The position numbers and the translations under genes are program-made. From Azadirachta indica (taxonomy: Eukaryota > Streptophyta > Magnoliopsida > Sapindales > Meliaceae): DNA of 64,000 nucleotides. Within the stretch, counting starts at the first letter, position 1, and the number at the start of each line of letters is the position of its first letter. Below are positions 34,878-48,414 of the stretch, piece after piece. The notes under the pieces are model-generated. The model had not been told where the DNA came from. It worked only from the letters and a program-made list of their open reading frames with translations, and made no database searches. The stretch is taken from assembly GCA_022749755.1 (NCBI GenBank), contig CM040453.1:11541368-11605367 (forward strand), given 5' to 3'.

Positions 34878-36393
34878 GTAGTTTAGGATGAAATTTTAAA
34901 AAATTAAAGAGCATAATTGTCAACAAGTAAATTAAGGATATAATTGTTATTATACTATTTCAAAGTTAAAAAATTATATTAATCATTATATATTATAATA
35001 GAGATAATATGGTGTATTTATATCTTTTAAATAGTTAAGGGCACAACAATTATTTTGCATAGAGATAGCTGACCGCATAGTAATTCTAAGGGAGTATAGA
35101 TGTGTCTTTTGTCTAAATTGTAGGGATATTTGCTTATCATAAGAAGGTATATGTCTTTGGCTTAAAGTCTAGGGGTAGTTGCCAATATCCTTATATGTAT
35201 ATGTTTACAAAAATTTTTTAGTTTTTCATACAAATATAACTTTTGACTTTTTTTGTAATAGGAAAATTGCCTTAGACCCCTATCAGGTTTGGTCTAATTG
35301 CCCATCATCTCCCCTAAAGATTAAAAACTATTCAGTTATGTCTTATTGTTATAGGAGTTGATGGAAAAATAGATTGTTTTTAAGGGTAAACTTGTCTTTT
35401 GATACTATCACAATTAAAGTAAAAATAAATGTTAAAAAAATAATTAAATAAAAGTAATAAATTTCAGTTCTCTGTTAATATCATTTATTTTATTCTCTTT
35501 CTTTTTCATCTTACCCTCTTTCGTAATTATTCTCTTTTAAAATCGGACAATCATCGCCCCTTAAAGGATGACGAAGAAGATTGTCATCCTTGACTACATT
35601 GGCCACCCATATTAGTGGCAGAGGTGGGTGGTTTCGGTGTTATTATAGTGAGATGTTAAGGAGTTTGATTTGTGAGGAAGAGGAAGTGAAGATGAATCAC
35701 GAGAAGACAAAGATATCAAGAGGAGGTGAAAATTGAAGGATGTAATGGGCGGAAGGGATGAAGAGGAATTGCCTATGTTTGAGAATGGTGAGTTTCAAAT
35801 CGGGGGTTATGCGAAACTTGGGTTTGAAGCACCGAGAAGTCCTAGGGAAGGTAAAATACTTATGAGTTTCTCGATAAATAGTGCCCCAAGTTGATATTTT
35901 TAAGGGAAAAATGACCAATATCCACCTCCAATTTTGGTCTAATTAAGCAAAACCCCTTATCCTTTTAAAAATTATCTGTTATATGTAACTATTAGTTTGA
36001 TTAACGGTCAAATTGTATTTTTAAGGGTACATTTGTCTTTTAATATTATAAAAAAAAAAAAATAATAACTTATACTAATAAAAATAATAAAATATTAAAA
36101 CTTAAATTTAATTTTTTATTAATATAATTCTTTTTTTATAATTTATAAATAAAAAATACATAACAAAATAAATATAAGAACAATAAATTAAGTTCCTAAA
36201 ACACTAACCCTAAAATCAATTCTTCTTCCTGGCGTCTTCTTCTTGTTCTTCAATTCTTCTTCATGCCTTTTTCTTCTTCTTCCATATCTAGTTCTAATCT
36301 AAATCAATAACAATCTCTAAACCAACAAGTAAAACAAATCACAACTCCAATTTCCAATTACAAATCAAACTTCAAAAACTTTCAATTCTTTTT
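34878..36393. repeat. Repeat-derived spacer with two direct repeats
   Basis: Two related segments lie in the same direction: about 35260-35425 and about 35900-36050. They share GGAAAA(A/T)TG, TTTGGTCTAATT, AAGGGTA(A/C)A(C/T)TTGTCTTTT and ATACTAT-like strings. Between them is a purine-rich piece without a recognisable protein. The 35697-35918 minus frame is not supported by any domain. The whole block is repeated unchanged in D1 (44700-46218). Confidence 0.5.
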
Positions 36394-38577
36394 GTTGAAC
36401 TGTAACTGAATAATTTATCAATGCAGCTATTTACTTCCTTGAGCCCTCCGAGAAATTCTACAATTATTTCGTTGATCACTCTTTTCAATCTACACGCTTA
36501 TTGAAAGTCTAAAAGATCATTTCATCGAGTTTGGTTAAAAGTATAAAACACATCTAATTAAAATACTGAATATATTAATAATGGTGATGAATATATAATT
36601 AAGAGATCTTCTTTTCTAAAGGTGATGAATAATTAAATTGGAACAGTAACTTGCCGATATTCTACAATACTGTTGAAGAATAATGCTTCCATGAACCGTC
36701 CAGGAAATTCTTTCCCGAAAGTGATGAAATAATTTCTCGGAAGATGCCTTGAAATTCAAACCTTTGCACTTTATTTCAAAGGTACAAGTTCCACTGATCC
36801 ATATATATATATATAGAAAGAGAGATAGAGAGACGAAGATTATATTTAATTTTATTCTATTTCATATAGCTGACATTTAGTAATTGAAAATTTCAAAGTG
36901 GGAAGAGATTTGGATATGAAAATTGAAATTTCGATGGTCAATAATTGAACAGGCATGCGCTACGTAGTTTATCAATGCTGTCTACTCTCTCTGAACCTTC
37001 CTGAAACTCTAAAATTTGGTGTTTCTGAAACCACTATAATTAATTAATCTAATAAACGAAACTGCTTCCTTATACATGTTTTAGCTGTTTTTGCTGGCTT
37101 CTTTGAGCCCTTCCAGATAAAATATTATTATTTCTGGGAAGATGCCTTCTAGCTGTAGCTGTGTTCACTTGGAAAATTACCACAATTTATAATTATTGAA
37201 TAATATTAATATTTTTAAATTTTAATGTCATCGATCATGAAGATAAAATATTATTCTTTACGTTAAAAGATGTTAGTATTTATAAATTACTTATGCAGTG
37301 TTTGTTTTATCAAAAATGATGATGAATATATAGTTAAAAGTATGTTAACGTGTTAGGTTAAAAGTATAAAAAACACTTAAATTATTGAATATATTAAATA
37401 ATTAATGTATCTTCTTTCCTAAAGGTGATGAATAATTAATCTTGGAATGATAGCATTGCTGACTTTAGGTCAACGACAGCTAGAAGAAGCAAATCAATAA
37501 ATTAGTAAAAAGTGGTTGGGAACAATTCGATACCATATTTTTCTACCAGTAGACAAGATCATTTCACTATGTTGGATTGAAAAGTCTAAAACATACACAA
37601 ATAAGGAAATATTCTCTTAATTTTAAAATTTTTTAATCAAAACTAGATAAAGTATTAAATAAAAATATCAAAATACATCTAATTATAAATTATATATATT
37701 AACATATTACATTGAATTTACTTAATATGATTTATCATTTTGGTCTTATCTAAAATCTTTTCATTTTTCTTTGCGAGTCTTTTATGACTGCTCCTAACCT
37801 TTTATTTTTTTGCTAGGTTCTTTTGTTACTAATAATATCATTCCTAAACTTTGTAATAATAATAAATCTTGACAAAAGTTTTTGTTTTTAGCATTTTACT
37901 CCCTACTATATTATGGTGACAATTTTATACGTAACCTGCGAAACCGATACAAATATGACACGATATTTATGAGTTTGGATTGACTTAAGTTCACAATTAT
38001 TAATTCTGTTGCTGCTTCATTTAAAAATATAAGCATATTTTCAAGTGCAAACACTTTATGTTCCAAAATTTAGACTTCAGCATTAGAAAATAAATAATAT
38101 TATTAGTTATCCAAAATTTTTTTCTGTAGTGACAACCAAATAACAGAAATAAATTTGAAAAGGCTTTCTTACAATAAACAAGTCATGTTAATTATGGAGA
38201 CACTGTTTTTTTTTATATATCAAAATGTCGAAGGAAATTAAAATTAAAAGTTCAAGTTAAAAAGTATATTTTTCCACAACGAGAATTTTTAAATAAAACT
38301 GTATTTATATATAAAACTGTATTAGTTTAAGCTACAGTTAGGATAATGTTCAGTAGTCTCACTCAATTTTTATTACATTTTCAAAAAGCGAATAATTCAT
38401 GAAGATCTAGAAGTTGATTATTACTTTGGGTTCCTTTGTATGGTGGTTCAATTTCTATATTGTGTGACAAGAAGATAGCCAAGATGAATATGAATGCATA
38501 CAGTTAAAAGATTGCTTGATCAAAACTTAGGTTCTCAACATTGAATTCATCAATGAATTTGTGGAATATTTGATTTG
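36394..38577 (-). other. Orphan TNL upstream spacer plus 3' flank of D1
   Basis: From 36394 the sequence matches the A, B and E upstream spacers, beginning within what would be about 60 bp upstream of a type-1 start codon, but no type-1 gene body lies to its left. A deletion or recombination seems to have removed one. A CGAC variant of the W-box-like cluster is at 37460-37477. The last part (38330-38577) is the 3' flank of D1. Confidence 0.6.
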
Positions 38578-41500
38578 CTAATGCTCCTCTTCCTCGTCAG
38601 TGCTGCGATCATCCTTTGATTCCTCCAAATCTTGTGCATATAATAAATGGATTCCACATTTTCTCACCACCTTGCGACATTCTACACATCTACCAGGAAA
38701 GTAACATTCTTCATATCTATCAGTAAAGCAACATTCTACACATCCAGCAGGAGACCAACATTCTGCACATCGAGTCTCATTAAAAATTTTTTTAAGGTAG
38801 AACTCAACGGAGAACTCGTCAATGAAACCAAATTCACAAGAAGAGTGGGGAAGCAAACTTGAGGATAATTGGTAACCCAAAAGCACGTGCTCTGAATCCA
38901 CAAGATTAGCATTTAATATATGCAGAAAGTCGCCAAAGGCAAAGTGCCAATCCCCATTTTGAGTTTTGACTGTTATCTTGTAACGCAGGCTAAAATATTG
39001 ATTCTTTCTGTGATGATGTTTATCTAATTCTACAATAATGCCGAAAGCAAAGCCAGCTAATGTAGTTTTGAATTCATCCCAATCAACAGGTGGCAGCTTC
39101 ACAGTTATGGAAGATCCCATACTTTGATTCTTAAACCACTCTGGATTTCACTTCCGGGGAAAATGAAATTAGCACCATCATTCTGTTTCACACAAACATC
39201 ATAATGTTTTCGTTAACCTTGATTAGCTCAACATCTGATTTTGTAAGAAAAAATAGAGTTAAAAGAGTCATACATACCTTCTCCATATTCAATTTGTAGC
39301 AACTAGACAAGTGAAAGCTCTCAACTATATACCTGTATAGCCTTGTAAGTTTGAAAATTGATAGACATGATAATACTTCCAGTGATGTGCAGTGAGCCGC
39401 ATCCATGTATTGTAGATTGCAGGGAAGATTTGGCAAGGATTCTAGCCACTGGCAATAACACAGATGGAGACTTTTCAGTTTAGAAAGCTTTATGATGCTT
39501 TCCGGTATTCTCTCAAAGTAGTTATAAGCAAGGTGCAATTCTTCTAGTGAGAATAACTGGCCAAGACTTTCAGGTAACTCCGTGATGCCACAACCAGTTA
39601 GATACAGATATTTTAGATTGTGCAAGCGATGTAAAAATGAAACTACAATATGAAACCAGCCATCTGCTCATGACCCTTGGCTGTCTGGAAAAATATGAGT
39701 GTAGAGTGTGAAAGCCATGTAAAGGTCATATAAAAAAATGGTGGTCTGCCTATAGCGGTTCCTTCAACATTTAATCGCTGCAAAGCTTCTAAATCTCCTA
39801 GTTCGTCAAGCAATCTCTGTAGATTTGAGCAAATGGGGAGATGAAGATATTCAAGAGATTTTAACTTACAAAGACTGATTGGGAGGCTTTTCAACTTTGA
39901 ACAATCCGCAAGATTTAGTCTAGCCAGTCTTGACTGACACCCAATGCATGAGGGTATTTCTTCGATTGCCGTCTCACTTAAATCTAACTGATATAAATTA
40001 TTCGATGAGAGCTCTGGTAACCTCTCCAGATTTGAGCATCCCGAAAGATAAAGGTATGCAAGAGATTTCGAACGAATGCTTCTTGGAAGACTCTTTAAGC
40101 TTTTGCAGGAGAACAAACTAAGAGTAACAAGCTTATTCAAATGTTGAATAGATGAGTGTGTCTCAACCAAACTTGAACAGCCATTTAACATCAACTTCTC
40201 AAGATTTTGGGCCTTTGAGAGATCTGGGAGTTTGGTTAGCCGCTCGGAGTAATCAAGATGTATCTCTTTCAAGTTAACAACATTCTAACAAAGTAAAAAA
40301 CTAGTAAGAAAGACCAATAGAAGTAATAAGTAAATAATTACAAAAGATTTTCTGCATAAATGTTAAAATTTACCTGAATACCATCCCAAAGTCGTTCAAC
40401 CTTGCTGTTCTGCAGTACAAGAGAAATAAGATTTTCTCCTTGAATAGGCAATGATTTCAACGGATATCCATGCCAATGAAAATACCTTAATTTAGGAAAA
40501 TTATGGGCTTTCTCTTCAAAATAAGATATCTTACATTTATTTTCTCCATAAAATCTCAAGAACCTCAAATTAGGCATGCTTTTAAGATTATTAAAATTGA
40601 AACTTATCTCTTCGACTTTAGACATATTCAAAGAGATGCCTTAATTGCTCTGCTCTAGTCCCCTAATAATAATAAAAATTCCGAAAGTTAGTATCAAAGT
40701 TTATCAATTTAACTAGACAATTAGTAGAAACTAATGAATCTTGATTGATAATAAATAAACAAATATAATAATATGTATATTATATTGTTATAGATATAAA
40801 GAATACGAAATCTTAGGTTTGAATGTTCCAATTTTAGTAATACTTGAAAGTGCCTTGCTAGTCAAGGTTTGTTTTATATATATATATATATATATATACA
40901 ATTGTTTTTTTTTTGTACAACCTGATTTTTTATAATTTCTTATCATGTGATCTATTCACGATTTCTTATTCATTTTCACTTATAAAATATATAATAAAAT
41001 ATATATGGATATGAAGTTTATAATATATATGATATTGTTCTAAATATTAACTTGCAAGAAAATGCTTACCATATTGTACCTCAAAACTTCCAAGATCTCC
41101 TCAACATGGCACAATCGACTGCGTTTCCCAGGATCATCAATATATTCTTGTGTCGAACAATTTCGCGACCCATTTCTTGTAGCAAATCATGCATTGTTAT
41201 CCTATTGCCTGATATAATTATGAGACACCTATCGACAAGAACACTAATTCCTATTTTTGCATAGAAGCCACAAGCATCTAAGAATTTCATTACAAAATCT
41301 ACGTCTTCACCTTTAAAGAAACACGCGATATCAAGAAAAATATTTTGCATTTTATCATCCAAGCCATCGTAGCTTATTTTGAGTACCTTTTGGATATATT
41401 TATTAGGAATTCTTTCTAGTTTCTTTATTTCACTTTCCCATTCTCCTTTACTCCTTCCAAATAAAAAACGACCCAAAATTTTAAGAGCTAATGGAACGCC

Positions 41501-42860
41501 TTGAGCATATTGTAATACCTTATTTGACAGTTCTTCATAACCTATATTGGGCTGATCTTGTTTGAAGGCGTACAAATTGAAAAGCTTAAGAGCATCAACA
41601 TTTTTTAATTCCTTCATCTCATATATGCTTTTCACTCCACAATTTTGAAGAAACTTTTTATCTCTTGTTGTTATAATGATTAGACTCCCTGGCATGAACC
41701 AATCAAACCTATGGACTAAGGATTCTACTTGGTCGGTATGAGTCACATCATCAAAAGTAACTAGAATCTTCCTACGACTTAACCTTCTAAAATAAGAGTT
41801 AATGTTATGAATGCCGATATTTAAATTTCCATCCCCTAATAATGTGGAAAGAAGTTCCTGTTGTAATTGAGGTAAACCATTGTCCTTTTCACATAATTCG
41901 CTAACATTTTGAAGAAAACATGAACCATCAAAATGGTTAGAGAATTTGTTAAAAATAACACGGGCAATTGTTGTCTTACCAATACCACCAATGCCCCAGA
42001 TGCCTAAAGTGTAAACACATTCCGATCCATAACTTAATAATGATTCGATATCATTAATGTGTGATTCTACTCCAACTAAGTCTTTGTCGAGTTCAACTGG
42101 ATGCATATCATTTAATCTCTTCAAAATACCTTCTACAATCTTTTGTACAGTACAGATTCAGACCTAACAAATGAGAATTAAATAATAGTAACTATGATGG
42201 ATAAAAGAACAAAGAAAATAGACACGGTCAATTTATATTGTTAAGCTAATAGGTAATTCTAATGGAGAGGTTACTAACTTCTACTTCAAATACAAATAAA
42301 AAAAAAAAAAAAATCATGGTAATTTTATATGACATATTAATATCAGAAAGAAATACCTTATGACATGAGAATCAAAGCCAGAAAAATTGGCAGCTTCCTT
42401 CAAAGCATTCCTCCATCTCTGTGATTTCTCTACCCTGTCCTTGAATCTTTCTTTAAGCTTCGAAAATCCAATTCCAAAATTTCCAGTTTGATTCCTTACA
42501 TCTGATGGATCAATGTGATAGAAAATGGGTATCACAATTTGTCCATATTTTACTTTGCATTTGAGGATCTTTACAAGTTCTTTCAGACACCATTTAGAAG
42601 AAGCATAGCTTTCTGAAAAAATGACAACAGCAATCTCTGATTCTTTAATTGCATTTAAAAGAGATGGTGAAATTTCATCTCCTCTGATAAGTTTGTCATC
42701 AATGAAAGTTTCAATATTTTTTTGAGAAAAAGCTGAATAAAGATGACTAATAAAATTATTTCGAGTGTCCACACCTCTGAAACTAAGAAAAAAAAACATC
42801 ATATTTTTTTCGGAGAGTTTTGTTAGAGAACAATGAAGAAGAAGAAGAAGCCATAGCCAT
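38578..42860 (-). pseudogene. TNL copy D1 (type 2), frameshifted hybrid
   Basis: Same five-exon layout as C: 42860-42357, 42163-41070, 40662-40374, 40284-39278 and 39182-38578. Compared with C it has +4 in a T-run just after YDVF in the TIR exon, -1 near 42149 and +2 near 41150 in the NB-ARC exon, -1 and +5 near 40642-40655 in exon 3, -1 near 39642 in the LRR exon and -1 near 39146 in the C-JID exon. Substitutions are very few from LRR to TIR, where it is nearly identical to C, whereas the C-JID exon matches D2. An ATG at 42802 could start a TIR lacking its first residues. Either a young pseudogene or a real gene with consensus errors, since most differences are small indels in short runs. 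Confidence 0.85.
38677..38780 (-). repeat. 27-bp coding minisatellite in C-JID exon of D1
   Basis: Same unit number and phase as in C with several substitutions (for example VECCFTDRY and EECYFPGRC). Identical to D2 apart from one base, supporting the D2-like origin of the D1 3' end. Confidence 0.85.
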
Positions 42861-44098
42861 TTACTTGGGAAGAGATTGATTTGGATCTAAAAATTGAAAT
42901 TTCGATGTTCAAGAATTGAACTGGCACTACGTAATATATCAATGCTATTTACTCCCGTCGAACGTTCCTGGAAGTTTCATGCTTTGGCTACTTCCTCTAA
43001 CCCTCCAAGAAATTCCATGATAATTTTATCGATCTTCTTTTCTAAAAGGTGATGAATTTATAATTTATTGGAAGATGCCTTTCAATGTTAACTTCGCTGA
43101 CTTTAGGTCAATGACAGCTCGAAAGAAGCAAAATTAAATAATTTTTTGGTCCTCCTGTTGTTCTTCAGCAAAGCCATCTATTATGATATCTACAATAATG
43201 TTGAACACTCCAAGAAATTCTATGCTGAATTTATCCTTCTTTTTTCTGAAGGTGATGATATAAAACATACCTAAATTATTGAATACATTAATAATAGAAT
43301 ATTAACAATTTCGTCTCAGTTTTGTTGAAACAATAAATCAGAATAACTTTTACTAAATTTTAAGAATTAATTTTGCCGGCAATGAGATAATGCCCATTAA
43401 ATGAATATCCGTTAATGAAATGAAGTGCTTTTAGTGAATTAAACCAGCAAAGCAATTCACCGAAGCTAGAGAAAATAGAACTAAAATAAACTTGTTTTGA
43501 AAAGTTTAAAGGAAAATAAGATAAATAACAATCTCGCAAACAAATAATTGTTTTCGTTTTTGTAGTAATATCTTTCTTAATTTCAATTCATAAAATATTT
43601 CATTTATTTGCTATTGGCGATTAATCGATAAGCTGAGGTACTTCCTCGGACCCCCCCAAGAAATTTCATGTTAACTTTGTTGATCTTCTTTTCCAAAGGT
43701 GGTGAATAATTAATTAATCTTGGAACACTGACTTTGCAGACTTTAGGTCAACGACGGCTAGAAAGAAGCAAATTAATGTTGGTCCACAAGTTGTTCTTTA
43801 GTAAATTGAACAAAGCAAAGCCAAAAGAAGAGGAAATGCTTCCAGCAGCCAAAGAAGAAGAATGTGCTTCCTTCCTTAACTGTACTTTAGCTACTTCCTT
43901 GAACCCTCCAAGAAATTCTATATTGATTTTATCCATCTTTTTTCTAAAGGTGAGAAATAATTTCTTGGAAGATGCGTTTAAATGGTAGCTTTGTTGACCC
44001 GTTCGCTCAAAATTATAACCAATAGGTAGAAACCCTTATGATCAGGAAGCTTCTTGGCGTTTAATTTGCAATTCGAAGAATTTAATTTGAAGGAGGGT
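42861..44098 (-). promoter_or_regulatory. Upstream region of D1 (duplicate of 33039-34276)
   Basis: Near-identical to the C upstream region, with the same reiterated modules and a W-box-like cluster at 43098-43115. Confidence 0.5.
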
Positions 44099-46218
44099 AT
44101 TAGGTTTTTTCTCATTAATTTTGATGTTTGAAATTAATTCTCAAAAGCTGTTTTTCATTATCAACCAAATGACATTAAAAAAATTTGAAAAAAGTTTTTA
44201 CATTTAAAAAAGTTCTTTTAGGCAATGAAAAAGTCAAACTAAATGGGACTTAATGTTACACTACAAGTTTTATCCGTCAGATAAAACTTGAGGATGAGTT
44301 TTCTTTAAGAGCAGGAGAATTTGATGTAAGATAATTTTAGAATTTAATTAGTTTAGGAAATCTTTTATACTTACCAATTTAATTTGTTATTTAATTTTTA
44401 GTTTTCTTATTTAAATAAGAGCTTTTTTCTTTATTCGAGTTAACTTATAATATTGGGTTTTCTTTACTATATATAGAGAGCTTACGTTATTGTTTTGAAA
44501 CAATCTTTTTATTCAATAAAATATTTTCCTTTGATTTTGTCCTTCATAAAATTGTTATTTTGACACTTGTGTTTCGAGTCGTTAAGATTCGAACGACATA
44601 TAATCGTATCTGTTAGAACGTTTATTTAACGTTAAAGAACTGAATGAGATTTGATGTTTGACAAGGTATTTTATCCCACCCACTATCCCGCCTGCATCAG
44701 TAGTTTAGGATGAAATTTTAAAAAATTAAAGAGCATAATTGTCAACAAGTAAATTAAGGATATAATTGTTATTATACTATTTCAAAGTAAAAAAAAAATT
44801 ATATTAATCATTATATATTATAATAGAGATAATATGGTGTATTTATATCTTTTAAATAGTTAAGGGCACAACAATTATTTTGCATAGAGATAGCTGACCG
44901 CATAGTAATTCTAAGGGAGTATAGATGTGTCTTTTGTCTAAATTGTAGGGATATTTGCTTATCATAAGAAGGTATATGTCTTTGGCTTAAAGTCTAGGGG
45001 TAGTTGCCAATATCCTTATATGTATATGTTTACAAAAATTTTTTAGTTTTTCATACAAATATAACTTTTGACTTTTTTTGTAATAGGAAAATTGCCTTAG
45101 ACCCCTATCAGGTTTGGTCTAATTGCCCATCATCTCCCCTAAAGATTAAAAACTATTCAGTTATGTCTTATTGTTATAGGAGTTGATGGAAAAATAGATT
45201 GTTTTTAAGGGTAAACTTGTCTTTTGATACTATCACAATTAAAGTAAAAATAAATGTTAAAAAAATAATTAAATAAAAGTAATAAATTTCAGTTCTCTGT
45301 TAATATCATTTATTTTATTCTCTTTCTTTTTCATCTTACCCTCTTTCGTAATTATTCTCTTTTAAAATCGGACAATCATCGCCCCTTAAAGGATGACGAA
45401 GAAGATTGTCATCCTTGACTACATTGGCCACCCATATTAGTGGCAGAGGTGGGTGGTTTCGGTGTTATTATAGTGAGATGTTAAGGAGTTTGATTTGTGA
45501 GGAAGAGGAAGTGAAGATGAATCACGAGAAGACAAAGATATCAAGAGGAGGTGAAAATTGAAGGATGTAATGGGCGGAAGGGATGAAGAGGAATTGCCTA
45601 TGTTTGAGAATGGTGAGTTTCAAATCGGGGGTTATGCGAAACTTGGGTTTGAAGCACCGAGAAGTCCTAGGGAAGGTAAAATACTTATGAGTTTCTCGAT
45701 AAATAGTGCCCCAAGATGATATTTTTAAGGGAAAAATGACCAATATCCACCTCCAATTTTGGTCTAATTAAGCAAAACCCCTTATCCTTTTAAAAATTAT
45801 CTGTTATATGTAACTATTAGTTTGATTAACGGTCAAATTGTATTTTTAAGGGTACATTTGTCTTTTAATATTATAAAAATAAAAAATAATAACTTATACT
45901 AATAAAAATAATAAAATATTAAAACTTAAATTTAATTTTTTATTAATATAATTCTTTTTTTATAATTTATAAATAAAAATACATAACAAAATAAATATAA
46001 GAACAATAAATTAAGTTCCTAAAACACTAACCCTAAAATCAATTCTTCTTCCTGGCGTCTTCTTCTTGTTCTTCAATTCTTCTTCATGCCTTTTTCTTCT
46101 TCTTCCATATCTAGTTCTAATCTAAATCAATAACAATCTCTAAACCAACAAGTAAAACAATCACACAACTCCAATTTCCAATTACAAATCAAACTTCAAA
46201 AACTTTCAATTCTTTTTG
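44099..46218. mobile_element. Duplicate of LTR end and repeat block
   Basis: Near-identical to 34277-36393: retrotransposon 3' end with LTR about 44322-44699, then the repeat-derived spacer with two direct repeats. It was copied together with the TNL, so it marks the duplicated unit and is not a new insertion. Confidence 0.6.
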
Positions 46219-48414
46219 TTGAACTGTAACTGAATAATTTATCAATGCAGCTATTTACTTCCTTGAGCCCTCCGAGAAATTCTACAATTATTTCGTTGAT
46301 CACTCTTTTCAATCTACACGCTTATTGAAAGTCTAAAAGATCATTTCATCGAGTTTGGTTAAAAGTATAAAACACATCTAATTAAAATACTGAATATATT
46401 AATAATGGTGATGAATATATAATTAAGAGATCTTCTTTTCTAAAGGTGATGAATAATTAAATTGGAACAGTAACTTTGCCGATATTCTACAATACTGTTG
46501 AAGAATAATGCTTCCATGAACCGTCCAGGAAATTCTTTCCCGAAAGTGATGAAATAATTTCTCGGAAGATGCCTTGAAATTCAAACCTTTGCACTTTATT
46601 TCAAAGGTACAAGTTCCACTGATCCATATATATATATATAGAAAGAGAGATAGAGAGACGAAGATTATATTTAATTTTATTCTATTTCATATAGCTGACA
46701 TTTAGTAATTGAAAATTTCAAAGTGGGAAGAGATTTGGATATGAAAATTGAAATTTCGATGGTCAATAATTGAACAGGCATGCGCTACGTAGTTTATCAA
46801 TGCTGTCTACTCTCTCTGAACCTTCCTGAAACTCTAAAATTTGGTGTTTCTGAAACCACTATAATTAATTAATCTAATAAACGAAACTGCTTCCTTATAC
46901 ATGTTTTAGCTGTTTTTGCTGGCTTCTTTGAGCCCTTCCAGATAAAATATTATTATTTCTGGGAAGATGCCTTCTAGCTGTAGCTGTGTTCACTTGGAAA
47001 ATTACCACAATTTATAATTATTGAATAATATTAATATTTTTAAATTTTAATGTCATCGATCATGAAGATAAAATATTATTCTTTACGTTAAAAGATGTTA
47101 GTATTTATAAATTACTTATGCAGTGTTTGTTTTATCAAAAATGATGATGAATATATAGTAATAAAAGTATGTTAACGTGTTAGGTTAAAAGTATAAAAAA
47201 CACTTAAATTATTGAATATATTAAATAATTAATGTATCTTCTTTCCTAAAGGTGATGAATAATTAATCTTGGAATGATAGCATTGCTGACTTTAGGTCAA
47301 CGACAGCTAGAAGAAGCAAATCAATAAATTAGTAAAAAGTGGTTGGGAACAATTCGATACCATATTTTTCTACCAGTAGACAAGATCATTTCACTATGTT
47401 GGATTGAAAAGTCTAAAACATACACAAATAAGGAAATATTCTCTTAATTTTAAAATTTTTTAATCAAAACTAGATTAAAGTATTAAATAAAAATATCAAA
47501 ATACATCTAATTATAAATTATATATATTAACATATTACATTGAATTTACTTAATATGATTTATCATTTTGGTCTTATCTAAAATCTTTTCATTTTTCTTT
47601 GCGAGTCTTTTATGACTGCTCCTAACCTTTTATTTTTTTGCTAGGTTCTTTTGTTACTAATAATATCATATCATTCCTAAACTTTGTAATAATAATAAAT
47701 CTTGACAAAAGTTTTTGTTTTTAGCATTTTACTCCCTACTATATTATGGTGACAATTTTATACGTAACCTGCGAAACCGATACAAATATGACACGATATT
47801 TATGAGTTTGGATTGACTTAAGTTCACAATTATTAATTCTGTTGCTGCTTCATTTAAAAATATAAGCATATTTTCAAGTGCAAACACTTTATGTTCCAAA
47901 ATTTAGACTTCAGCATTAGAAAATAAAATAATATTATTAGTTATCCAAAATTTTTTTCTGTAGTGACAACCAAATAACAGAAAAATAAATTTGAAAAGGC
48001 TTTCTTACAATAAACAAGTCATGTTAATTATGGAGACACTGTTTATTTTTTATATATCAAAATGTCGAAGGAAATTAAAATTAAAAGTTCAAGTTAAAAA
48101 GTATATTTTTCCACAACGAGAATTTTTAAATAAAACTGTATTTATATATAAAACTGTATTAGTTTAAGCTACAGTTAGGATAATGTTCAGTAGTCTCACT
48201 CAATTTTTATTACATTTTCAAAAAGCGAATAATTCATGAAGATCTAGAAGTTGATTATTACTTTGGGTTCCTTTGTATGGTGGTTCAATTTCTATATTGT
48301 GTGACAAGAAGATAGCCAAGATGAATATGAATGCATACAGTTAAAAGATTGCTTGATCAAAACTTAGGTTCTCAACATTGAATTCATCAATGAATTTGTG
48401 GAATATTTGATTTG
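46219..48414 (-). other. Orphan TNL spacer plus 3' flank of D2
   Basis: Near-identical to 36394-38577. A W-box-like variant is at 47287-47304. No gene seen. Differences from 36394-38577 are mostly short insertions and deletions in A or T runs. Confidence 0.6.
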
